Assembly: GCA_900556795.1 (NCBI GenBank)
Contig: USQD01000146.1
Coordinates: 1-5,520, forward strand
Direction of reading: 5' to 3'
DNA from: an uncultured Prevotella sp.
GTDB lineage: Bacteria > Bacteroidota > Bacteroidia > Bacteroidales > Bacteroidaceae
Length of the DNA: 5,520 nt
Shown: positions 1-5,520 of the stretch, piece by piece
Layout of the letters: each line of letters opens with the position of its first letter
Position numbering within the stretch: the first letter of the stretch is position 1
Made by a program: the position numbers and the translations under genes
Notes under the pieces: generated by a model
Seen by the model: only the letters and a program-made list of their open reading frames with translations
The model's database searches: none
What the model was told of the DNA's origin: nothing

Positions 1-2
1 TA

Positions 3-2153
3 ATGGCAGCATTAGGAACAATTAGAAAAAGAGGCGTCATTCTGGTATGTATTATCAGTTTTGGCCTTTTCGCCTTCATTGCCGAAGAAGCTTTCCGTTC
101 ATGTGATTCTGCAAAGAACAATGAGCGCCAGCAGATTGGTGAGGTATATGGCGAGAAAATCAGCGTGCAGGAATTCCAGAAGCTCGTTGATGAGTACACA
201 GAAGTTATTAAAATGCAACAGGGTCAGGAAAATCTTCCTGAGCAGCAGATGAATCAGGTGAAGGACATGGTGTGGAACACCTATGTTCAGAACCAGCTGG
301 TAGCTAAGGAAGCTGGCAAGCTCGGTTTGACAGTTACTGACGCTGAGCTTCAGGACATCTTGAAGACTGGTACCAATCCAATGCTTCAGCAGACTCCTTT
401 CGTAAACCAGCAGACTGGTCGTTTCGATGCATCTGCTCTCCAGAAGTTCTTGGCTGATTATAAGACTCAGAAAGCTAACAACCCAGCTAACGCTCAGTTG
501 ATGGATCAGTACAACAAGATTTATAACTACTGGGCATTCATCGAGAAGACTCTCCGTCAGCAGACTTTGGCTCAGAAGTATCAGTCTCTTCTTGCTCACT
601 GCTTCATTTCAAATCCTGTAGAAGCTAAGATGGCTTTCAAGGAGGAAAACGAAGAGAGTCAGATTCAGTTGGCAGCTTTCCCTTATTCTGATATCCAGGA
701 CGATAAGGTAAAGGTTGAGGAGAGCGATTTGAAGGCTAAGTATGATGAGATGAAAGCTCGTTTCAAGCAGCCTGTTGAAACTCGTGATATCAAGTTTGTA
801 GACATCGAGGTTCAGGCTTCTGCAGCAGACCGTACTGCTCTCAACAAGGAGTTCGCTGATTTCCATACACAGCTTGCTTCTGCAGCTGATCCTACAGAGG
901 TTGTTCGTAAGGCAGCTTCTACCGTATCTTATCTTGGTATTCCTGTTAGCAAGGAGGCTTATCCTTCTGATATCGCAGCTGTTTTGGATTCTATGGCTGT
1001 AGGTTCTACTTCTGCTGTAAAGGCTAATACTGCTGATAATACTTTGAACATCGTTAAGTTGATGAGCAAGCAGCAGTTGCCAGACTCAGTACAGTATCGC
1101 GTAATCCAGGTAGCTGCTAATTCTGTAGCTGAGGCTAAGACCAAGGCTGACTCTATTCAGGGTGCTATCGCTGGTGGTGCTGATTTCGAGGCTATCGCTA
1201 AAAAGTACGGTCAGACTGGTGAGAAGGCTTGGATGACTACTAAGCAGTATGAGTATGCTCAGACTCTGGACAAGGACAACAAGGCGTTCATCAATACATT
1301 GAATACAGCTTCTGTCAACTCTCTTAACCAGCTCCAGTTGGGCCAGGGTTACGTAGTTCTTCAGGTTCTTGACCGCAAGGCAATGGTTAATAAGTATGTT
1401 GCTGCAGTCATCAAGAAGACTATTGATTTCTCACAGGGCACATATCGTACAGCTTACAACAAGTTCTCTAGCTTCGTTAGCGGCAACCAGGCTTCAGCTG
1501 ATTTGTTGAAGAATGCTGCTGGCAATGGTTACAAGGTTCAGGAGTTGAAGGATATGACAACAGCTTCTCATTATGTAGCTAATATCCATTCAACCCGTGA
1601 GGCTTTGAAGTGGATCTTTGAGGCTAAGGAAGGTGATGTATCTCCTCTCTATGAGTGTGGTGACAACAACCACCTTTTGGTTGTAGTACTCGACAAGATT
1701 CATCGCATTGGTTTCCGTGACTTGAGCGATCCTCAGGTGAAGGAAATGGTGAAGGCTGAGGTTATTAAGGACAAGAAGGCTGAACAGTTGATGGCTAAGG
1801 TAAATGGTGTGAAGAGCATCGCAGCTGCTAAGGCTAAGGGTGGTAAGATTTCTTCTGTAAACCAGATTACTTTCGCTGCTCCTACATTCATTGCAGCAAC
1901 TGGTGCTAGCGAGCCTGCTCTTTCTGGTGCTGTTTCTGCAACAAAGAAGGGCGCTTTCTCTGCACATGCTGTTAAGGGTAATGCTGGTGTTTACCTCTTC
2001 CAGGTTACTAACAAGTCTAACCGTCCTGTTAAGTTTGATGAGAAGACATACGAGCAGAAGTGCCGTCAGAAGGCTATGCAGTATGCCGGTAACTTCATGA
2101 ACGAGCTTTATATGAAGGCTCACGTAGTGGACAACCGCTATTTGTTCTTCTAA
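3..2153 (+). CDS. ppiD: PpiD-like membrane-anchored peptidylprolyl isomerase / periplasmic foldase (SurA N-like plus parvulin-type domains)
   Basis: A 716-residue protein that probably helps envelope proteins fold as they emerge into the periplasm. The N-terminus has a short basic stretch (RKR, 8-10) and one hydrophobic segment at about 11-27, giving an inner-membrane anchor with the rest periplasmic; Cys34 does not sit in a lipobox. Residues about 40-210 are a helical, Gln-rich SurA/PpiD N-terminal-like chaperone domain. Residues about 360-460 fit a parvulin fold (YRVIQVAA, then GGADFEAIAKKYG, ending GQGYVVLQVLDRK). A second degenerate copy at about 525-670 includes EAKEGDVSPLYECGDNNHLLVVVLDKI. 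The usual parvulin stretch rich in Gly-Asp-Leu-Gly is replaced, so isomerase activity may be weak or absent, as described for PpiD elsewhere. The start fits the family N-terminus, although only two bases precede it. Uniform GCT, AAG and CAG codons suggest strong expression. The symbol denotes resemblance to PpiD, not proven orthology. Confidence 0.9.
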   Translation: MAALGTIRKRGVILVCIISFGLFAFIAEEAFRSCDSAKNNERQQIGEVYGEKISVQEFQKLVDEYTEVIKMQQGQENLPEQQMNQVKDMVWNTYVQNQLVAKEAGKLGLTVTDAELQDILKTGTNPMLQQTPFVNQQTGRFDASALQKFLADYKTQKANNPANAQLMDQYNKIYNYWAFIEKTLRQQTLAQKYQSLLAHCFISNPVEAKMAFKEENEESQIQLAAFPYSDIQDDKVKVEESDLKAKYDEMKARFKQPVETRDIKFVDIEVQASAADRTALNKEFADFHTQLASAADPTEVVRKAASTVSYLGIPVSKEAYPSDIAAVLDSMAVGSTSAVKANTADNTLNIVKLMSKQQLPDSVQYRVIQVAANSVAEAKTKADSIQGAIAGGADFEAIAKKYGQTGEKAWMTTKQYEYAQTLDKDNKAFINTLNTASVNSLNQLQLGQGYVVLQVLDRKAMVNKYVAAVIKKTIDFSQGTYRTAYNKFSSFVSGNQASADLLKNAAGNGYKVQELKDMTTASHYVANIHSTREALKWIFEAKEGDVSPLYECGDNNHLLVVVLDKIHRIGFRDLSDPQVKEMVKAEVIKDKKAEQLMAKVNGVKSIAAAKAKGGKISSVNQITFAAPTFIAATGASEPALSGAVSATKKGAFSAHAVKGNAGVYLFQVTNKSNRPVKFDEKTYEQKCRQKAMQYAGNFMNELYMKAHVVDNRYLFF

Positions 2154-2174
2154 TTAGAATATAAGATTTATTCA

Positions 2175-2220
2175 CAATAAAAAAGGTGTATTGCTCTATG
2201 GCAATACACCTTTTTTATTG
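2175..2220. terminator. Bidirectional intrinsic terminator between convergent genes
   Basis: Perfect 20-bp inverted repeat: arms 2175-2194 and 2201-2220 around a 6-nt loop (TCTATG). The core is AGGTGTATTGC / GCAATACACCT. The outer part of each arm is A-rich on the 5' side (2179-2184) and T-rich on the 3' side (2211-2216), so each strand ends its GC-containing hairpin in six U. It lies 21 bases after the foldase stop codon and 47 bases beyond the 3' end of the convergent HAD gene, as expected for a shared terminator. Confidence 0.92.
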
Positions 2221-2254
2221 GAATATCTTTTATTGTATCTACAGGAATATCTTT
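2220..2254. repeat. Short direct repeat GGAATATCTTT, two copies
   Basis: The 11-base word GGAATATCTTT occurs at 2220-2230 and again at 2244-2254, in the gap between the terminator and the 3' end of the HAD gene. A weaker echo (ACATCTTTA) follows at 2262-2270 and runs into the stop codon of that gene. The region is A/T-rich, so chance or an old local duplication is possible. No function can be assigned. Confidence 0.45.
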
Positions 2255-2267
2255 CAGAGAAACATCT

Positions 2268-2696
2268 TTATCTGCGGCTCCACCAATGTTTCTTCTTAGG
2301 AGCCTCCTGGACTTCTCCAAACTTCTGCTTCAGTATTCGGCGGTAACTGGTGTGATTGGTGATGATCTGATAAATCTCTCCCCAGTCTGGTAAACCACCG
2401 ATGCCACGGTCGTCAATAAACCAATCAGCTTTCAGCTTGCGGGAAAAATGGTTGTTGTTCTCAAGACTTTCTTCTGGATAGTCCTTGTTGACTGCCCAGA
2501 ATTCCACTCCGCGCTCTCTGCACCATTCTACTGCTTCGTCCAGGAGCTTTCCTTCGCGTACACTCCAGAGAATGAGCTTGTGGTGGTCTTTAATCAACAT
2601 CTTCAATGTTTCTGTTGCGAAAGGTAGTTCAGTACCAATCTTAGGGTACTCGTGAGTTACGATTGTACCATCAAAATCTACTGCTATTGTTGCCAT
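2268..2696 (-). CDS. Small HAD-superfamily hydrolase (BT0820-like), probable phosphatase
   Basis: A 142-residue soluble protein with the haloacid dehalogenase fold and no signal peptide. Motif I is VDFDGT, with Asp7 the expected nucleophile and Asp9 the general acid/base. Motif II is LILWSVRE with Ser45. Motif III is a lysine at 87 or 89, and motif IV is the acidic pair Asp95-Asp96 in WFIDDRG, which would bind Mg2+. All the catalytic positions of a Mg2+-dependent phosphohydrolase are therefore present. Only a short insert (about 14-30) follows motif I, so the cap is minimal and the substrate may be large or phosphorylated protein; this is inference. The C-terminus is strongly basic (KKKHWWSRR). 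Small proteins of this kind are common in Bacteroidales and uncharacterised; I recall the resemblance to Bacteroides BT0820 and could not check it. The start has no Shine-Dalgarno sequence but an A-rich leader, and no in-frame ATG lies just upstream. It stands 91 bases after the kinase gene on the same strand, with a hairpin between them, so cotranscription is doubtful. Confidence 0.85.
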   Translation of the reverse strand: MATIAVDFDGTIVTHEYPKIGTELPFATETLKMLIKDHHKLILWSVREGKLLDEAVEWCRERGVEFWAVNKDYPEESLENNNHFSRKLKADWFIDDRGIGGLPDWGEIYQIITNHTSYRRILKQKFGEVQEAPKKKHWWSRR

Positions 2697-2718
2697 AGTT
2701 TTTATATGTCTTTTAATC

Positions 2719-2760
2719 TAAAAGAGTCTTCCTATAAATAATATAGAAAGACTCTCTTTA
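2719..2760 (-). terminator. Probable intrinsic terminator after the tyrosine-kinase gene
   Basis: Imperfect hairpin: outer TAAA/TTTA (2719-2722 with 2757-2760), one bulged C at 2756, then 8 bp (AGAGTCTT 2723-2730 with AAGACTCT 2748-2755), one mismatch (2731/2747), then 5 bp (CTATA 2732-2736 with TATAG 2742-2746) and a 5-nt loop. Read on the minus strand it begins 28 bases after the kinase stop codon and is followed by the U-rich CTTTTAGATT. The stem is A/U-rich and the U tract interrupted, so termination may be partial, allowing some read-through into the HAD gene. Confidence 0.6.
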
Positions 2761-2787
2761 TATAAATGTTATTAATTAAATCTTCAA

Positions 2788-5346
2788 TTACTTCTTGATA
2801 CTTGTGTCATTGGCATTGCCATAATGACTGTTACTATAGTTGCCGTAGCTTCCGTATTGGCCGTAAGTACCGTACTTGCCATACTTTCCGTATTTGCCAT
2901 ATGAGCCGTAAGAACCGTAGTTTCCATACTTGCCGTACTTTCCATATTTACCAACTCCATAGTAGAAGCTGTGCTTCTTCTTGGAGAGGTCGACACCGTT
3001 GAGAACCAGGCACATGTTAGGCAACTTCTTCTCGGCGTTCAAACCGTTGATCATGCCGAAGCTTGCCTTTGGAGTATAGTCTGCGCGACAAACATATACA
3101 CAGAGGTTAGCCAGACGTCCCAATTGCAAACTATCATTAACTAATCCTACAGGAGCAGTGTCGAGGATTACGTAATCGTAATGATTCTTTAACTGGTCGA
3201 TGATGTTGTCAAGACTGGCTCTTGTTACCAGCTCACCTGGGTTAGGTGGTACCGGACCAGCCATCAGAAGGTCGAGGTTACTGTTTACGCCAGATGAGAG
3301 AATCTGGTTCTGGATGTCTTCCCAAGAGTTGTGGTCTCGTACAATCAGGTTTGTGATACCGTTATGATGGTTGTCTATTTGGAACAACTCAGCCAGACGA
3401 GGCTTACGGATGTCAAGACCCACCATGATGACCTTCTTGCCTAACAAGGCGAGGGAGATACCGATGTTTGAAGCAACGAATGTCTTTCCTTCGCCTGAAG
3501 TAGAAGAGGTAAACATCATCACCTTCTCATCGCTCTTCAGCATAAACTGAATATTGGTACGCAAGCCTCGGAAGATTTCCTCCATCAGATTGTTGACATT
3601 CTGGTGAACCACAATATCAGCCTTTCCTTCCTTCTTGGCTGCATCACTGGCAACAGGGATGTCTGCTATGACAGGAATCTGTGTCAACTTAATGACATCT
3701 TCATGACCTTCAATCTTGTACTTGAAGAACTCAATCAGGAAGAGGATACCTGCAGGAATAGCCAAACCGAGAACCAATGCTATGAGCATAATGATAGAAC
3801 TCTTAGGGCTAACCTTACCTATAAAAGAAGGTGCGTCGATGATCTTGCCCTTATCTGCTGTAGCTGCCAATGAAATAGAGTTTTCCTCTCGTTTTTCAAG
3901 CAACATGAGGTAAAGTCCAGACTTTACTTCCTGCTGGCGACCAATCTGTGTCAATACACGCTCCTGTTCAGGAGAATTACCAATTTGTCCTGCGTATTCT
4001 GCTGCCTGTTTTGCAATGCTATTGCGCTGTATCTCCATACCTAACTTGGCTTGTCTCATAGCGCGCTTGATAGATGCCGTGAGTGCATCCAACTGTGCGG
4101 TAAGAGGTGTTACGGTAGGAGAGGTTTCGCTGGCAGCATGCAACGCATTGTTGCGCTCCAGGGCAATTTTGTTGTATTGGTTGATAAGTTCTGTAGAACT
4201 TTCATCTGTCAATCCTACGTTAGATGGAATAGGCTGATACTTGTTGCCTGGTTCATTCACGTATTTGCCAAGTTCATTCAGCAATTCTACCTGTGTGTTT
4301 GCATCTTGAAGCTTTTGAGCGTATGTGTCAGAGTTTGCGATGGTAGCTGTAGCATTGAGTTTCATCTCAATAACCTTGTTACGCTTCTTGTAGCTTTCAA
4401 GTTGTCCCTCGGTACTGCCCAACTCGGCATTAATCTTTTGCAAACGGTTGTTGATGAATTGCTCTGTACGATAGGCAATTTCGTTCTTGTCTTCGTTGGC
4501 TTGACGGTTGTAAACCTTGAGAAGCGTATTCAGATAGTCTAACGCTCTCTGAGGGTTTTCGTCGTTCAATACGAGTTCTGCAATCGTTGTAGTCTTGGAA
4601 GTCTGGCTTACAGTCAGATTCTTTGTATACTGTTTGGCAGCCATTTCAGGAGAGACGATAACTGCTTTCAGCACTTCACCATCTTCCAGTTTATATATCT
4701 TGCTAGGAGTAAAGGTAAGAGTACCTACTCTTGTGCTGAGGGTTGCTGGCAGACGGTCGAATGTCTTCTCAAATTCTCTTGGCTCTTTTTCGAATGAAAA
4801 TGCATCAATAGGTATATGGTATGTACCTTTAACGTGGTACTTAGTACCTTGCTTTTCAATAATTATCTTGATAGGAGCATTCAGTTTCTTGAGATGTGGC
4901 AGATCCAAGTCTACTGATACTTCCTGCTCTTTATATACTAAAGGGTCCTTGAAAGTGCTCTTATGATAGTAGTTTACGTATATTTTCATATCGTGAACAG
5001 CTAGTTGAGCCAAATCGTGAGCAGACAGAATCTCTATCTCGTTGTCAATACCATTGGAGTTGGACATAAAGCCAAGGTTGGCGGCACTTTGAATCATGCT
5101 ACTACCCAAGCTTCCTCTACGTTTGCTGTCATCATCGTCTTTAATGAGTACTTTGGTAGATGCTTGATAGGCTGGAGTGGCGTATCTAAGGTAAAGATAG
5201 CCTAAGCCCAGACATACTGCAAGCGATAGCACAAACCATTTCCAGTTAAGGATTAAGGTTGTATATATCAGTTGAAAATCAATAGCGGACTTCTCTTCTT
5301 GTTCTAGAGTTGCGCTTTCTAATTCTAAGTTCTTGTTCTGTTCCAT
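2788..5346 (-). CDS. wzc: Wzc-type polysaccharide co-polymerase with C-terminal BY-kinase (tyrosine autokinase)
   Basis: An 852-residue inner-membrane protein that would regulate chain length and export of capsule or exopolysaccharide, using ATP to phosphorylate its own tyrosines. The Wzz-like part starts at about residue 20. Transmembrane segment 1 is about 36-54 and segment 2 about 517-539, preceded by the Pro-containing SPKSS. Between them lies a periplasmic region with helical, coiled-coil-prone stretches (about 285-335 and 380-480), then a GNVR-like section (about 455-515, QERVLTQIGRQQEVKSGLYLMLL). The cytoplasmic kinase has the oligomerisation motif E590-x2-R593-x2-R596, Walker A SSTSGEGKT (614-622, Lys621), Walker A' VGLDIRKP (Asp645) and Walker B VILDT (Asp729). 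Sixteen tyrosines fill residues 795-842, the expected autophosphorylation tail. Length is in the upper range for the fused form. The start is secure: the ATG 15 bases upstream is in frame but meets TAA after two codons. No partner phosphatase or outer-membrane exporter is visible in the window. Confidence 0.96.
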   Translation of the reverse strand: MEQNKNLELESATLEQEEKSAIDFQLIYTTLILNWKWFVLSLAVCLGLGYLYLRYATPAYQASTKVLIKDDDDSKRRGSLGSSMIQSAANLGFMSNSNGIDNEIEILSAHDLAQLAVHDMKIYVNYYHKSTFKDPLVYKEQEVSVDLDLPHLKKLNAPIKIIIEKQGTKYHVKGTYHIPIDAFSFEKEPREFEKTFDRLPATLSTRVGTLTFTPSKIYKLEDGEVLKAVIVSPEMAAKQYTKNLTVSQTSKTTTIAELVLNDENPQRALDYLNTLLKVYNRQANEDKNEIAYRTEQFINNRLQKINAELGSTEGQLESYKKRNKVIEMKLNATATIANSDTYAQKLQDANTQVELLNELGKYVNEPGNKYQPIPSNVGLTDESSTELINQYNKIALERNNALHAASETSPTVTPLTAQLDALTASIKRAMRQAKLGMEIQRNSIAKQAAEYAGQIGNSPEQERVLTQIGRQQEVKSGLYLMLLEKREENSISLAATADKGKIIDAPSFIGKVSPKSSIIMLIALVLGLAIPAGILFLIEFFKYKIEGHEDVIKLTQIPVIADIPVASDAAKKEGKADIVVHQNVNNLMEEIFRGLRTNIQFMLKSDEKVMMFTSSTSGEGKTFVASNIGISLALLGKKVIMVGLDIRKPRLAELFQIDNHHNGITNLIVRDHNSWEDIQNQILSSGVNSNLDLLMAGPVPPNPGELVTRASLDNIIDQLKNHYDYVILDTAPVGLVNDSLQLGRLANLCVYVCRADYTPKASFGMINGLNAEKKLPNMCLVLNGVDLSKKKHSFYYGVGKYGKYGKYGNYGSYGSYGKYGKYGKYGTYGQYGSYGNYSNSHYGNANDTSIKK
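2833..2949 (-). repeat. Tandem 9-bp repeat encoding X-Tyr-Gly triplets in the kinase tail
   Basis: Codons 800-838 of the kinase gene form thirteen 9-bp units: twelve encode X-Tyr-Gly (2842-2949) and the last encodes Asn-Tyr-Ser (2833-2841). The X residues run K K K N S S K K K T Q S N. Each Tyr is TAT or TAC and each Gly GGA, GGC or GGT with no fixed pattern, so the protein periodicity is kept while the DNA units have diverged. The units may group as two sets of six (2896-2949 and 2842-2895), both starting with three Lys triplets. Gain or loss of a unit would keep the reading frame. Confidence 0.95.
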
Positions 5347-5409
5347 TATTTTTTATAACATTGTTGTCTTGTTTATACCTTTAACTGAAGTTTCGCAAGT
5401 GAATAAATA
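5347..5409 (-). other. Short A/T-rich leader between the upstream gene and the kinase gene
   Basis: These 63 bases separate the stop codon of the upstream gene from the kinase start on the same strand. I see no match to the Bacteroidetes promoter pair (TTTG near -33, TAnnTTTG near -7); TTTG does not occur on this strand of the leader. There is no convincing hairpin with a U tract and no Shine-Dalgarno sequence; the ATG follows ATAAAAAATA. The simplest reading is that both genes share one transcript. Confidence 0.5.
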
Positions 5410-5520
5410 TCAACTTGCTTGTTTATAAATATACATATTACGCAGCGTATGGGCAACAGGATTACTTTCGATGAAATCTGCCAGCAACTCTGTAGCATCT
5501 ATAGAGTAACGCTCTGCTGC
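5410..5520 (-). CDS. 3' end of an unidentified gene (partial, continues beyond the window)
   Basis: An open frame runs from the window edge for 36 codons to a TGA at 5410-5412. It has no start codon in view that would mark it as a separate small gene. The visible C-terminus is AAERYSIDATELLADFIES followed by NPVAHTLRNMYIYKQAS. It looks helical and soluble: alternating acidic and hydrophobic residues, a mid Asn-Pro, and an aromatic, basic end. I do not recognise the family. In polysaccharide loci an outer-membrane export protein of the Wza type often precedes the kinase, but this end does not resemble one that I know. It lies 63 bases upstream of the kinase on the same strand, so an operon is plausible. 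Only the tail is available, so the reality of the gene rests on the uninterrupted frame and its protein-like composition. Confidence 0.6.
   Translation of the reverse strand, partial: AAERYSIDATELLADFIESNPVAHTLRNMYIYKQAS

Noticed and set aside
99..599. Long open frame on the minus strand (166 codons) within the foldase gene
   Set aside because: It lies wholly antisense to a well-supported gene, is Leu/Ser-rich in the way reverse readings of biased codons are, and has no recognisable domain.
1590..2123. Minus-strand open frame of 177 codons opposite the foldase 3' end
   Set aside because: Its length comes from the strong codon bias of the sense gene, which leaves few stop codons in the reverse reading. 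The bidirectional terminator also gives it no upstream promoter context.
2784..2960. Repetitive DNA that could be taken for a CRISPR or minisatellite array
   Set aside because: The 9-bp periodicity is wholly explained by the X-Tyr-Gly codons, with third-position variation and no spacer structure.
2784..2996. Minus-strand open frame of 70 codons, rich in Met, Ser, Thr and Ala, over the tyrosine tail
   Set aside because: It is the same 9-bp repeat read in another frame; the repeat keeps that frame free of stop codons. The kinase frame explains the sequence fully.
4051..4542. Plus-strand open frame of 163 codons inside the kinase gene
   Set aside because: It is antisense to the periplasmic region of the kinase, Cys-, Val- and Leu-rich without any motif, and has no leader signal. 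It is a shadow reading.
5353..5361. Two-codon open frame (ATG TTA TAA) just upstream of the kinase start
   Set aside because: It could be read as a minimal leader peptide, but in an A/T-rich leader such a short frame is expected by chance. It is useful only as proof that the kinase cannot start further upstream at that ATG.
5395..5418. Inverted repeat GCAAGT / ACTTGC around the stop codon of the upstream gene
   Set aside because: Only 6 bp with a 12-nt loop, overlapping coding sequence and with no U tract on the minus strand; too weak for a terminator or operator call.

Overview
The window looks like chromosomal DNA from a member of the Bacteroidales, most likely Prevotella or Segatella. The reasons are an N-terminus (MAALGTIRKRGVILV...FIAEE) typical of the PpiD-like foldases of that group, start codons preceded by A/T-rich leaders without a clear Shine-Dalgarno sequence, moderate GC, and a Wzc-type tyrosine kinase with the Walker A' form VGLDIRKP that I associate with this phylum. 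The genus is inferred from protein style only.

Layout from left to right. Positions 3-2153 (+) encode an apparently complete, membrane-anchored PpiD-like periplasmic foldase. Its stop codon is followed by a perfect 20-bp inverted repeat with a 6-nt loop and a run of six T on each strand, which reads as a bidirectional terminator shared with the convergent neighbour. Positions 2268-2696 (-) encode a small HAD-superfamily protein with its catalytic motifs intact. A second, imperfect hairpin lies between that gene and the gene upstream of it on the same strand. Positions 2788-5346 (-) encode a full-length Wzz/Wzc-type co-polymerase and BY-kinase for capsule or exopolysaccharide assembly. The last 111 bases hold the 3' end of another minus-strand gene that I cannot identify.

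The kinase is the centre of interest. It has a two-pass membrane polymerisation domain, then the cytoplasmic ATPase/kinase domain, then a tail in which tyrosine recurs every third residue: twelve consecutive X-Tyr-Gly triplets plus one Asn-Tyr-Ser. In this family the C-terminal tyrosine cluster is the autophosphorylation target, and cycling of its phosphorylation controls polymer export and chain length. This tail is far more regular than the clusters of the well-studied proteobacterial enzymes. The three complete or nearly complete proteins do not form one pathway: the foldase serves general envelope protein biogenesis, the HAD protein has no evident link to polysaccharide, and the kinase probably marks the edge of a polysaccharide locus continuing beyond the right end.

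I found no RNA genes, CRISPR array, insertion sequence or clear sign of recent transfer, and no convincing new multi-gene system. The unusual item is the repetitive tyrosine tail.
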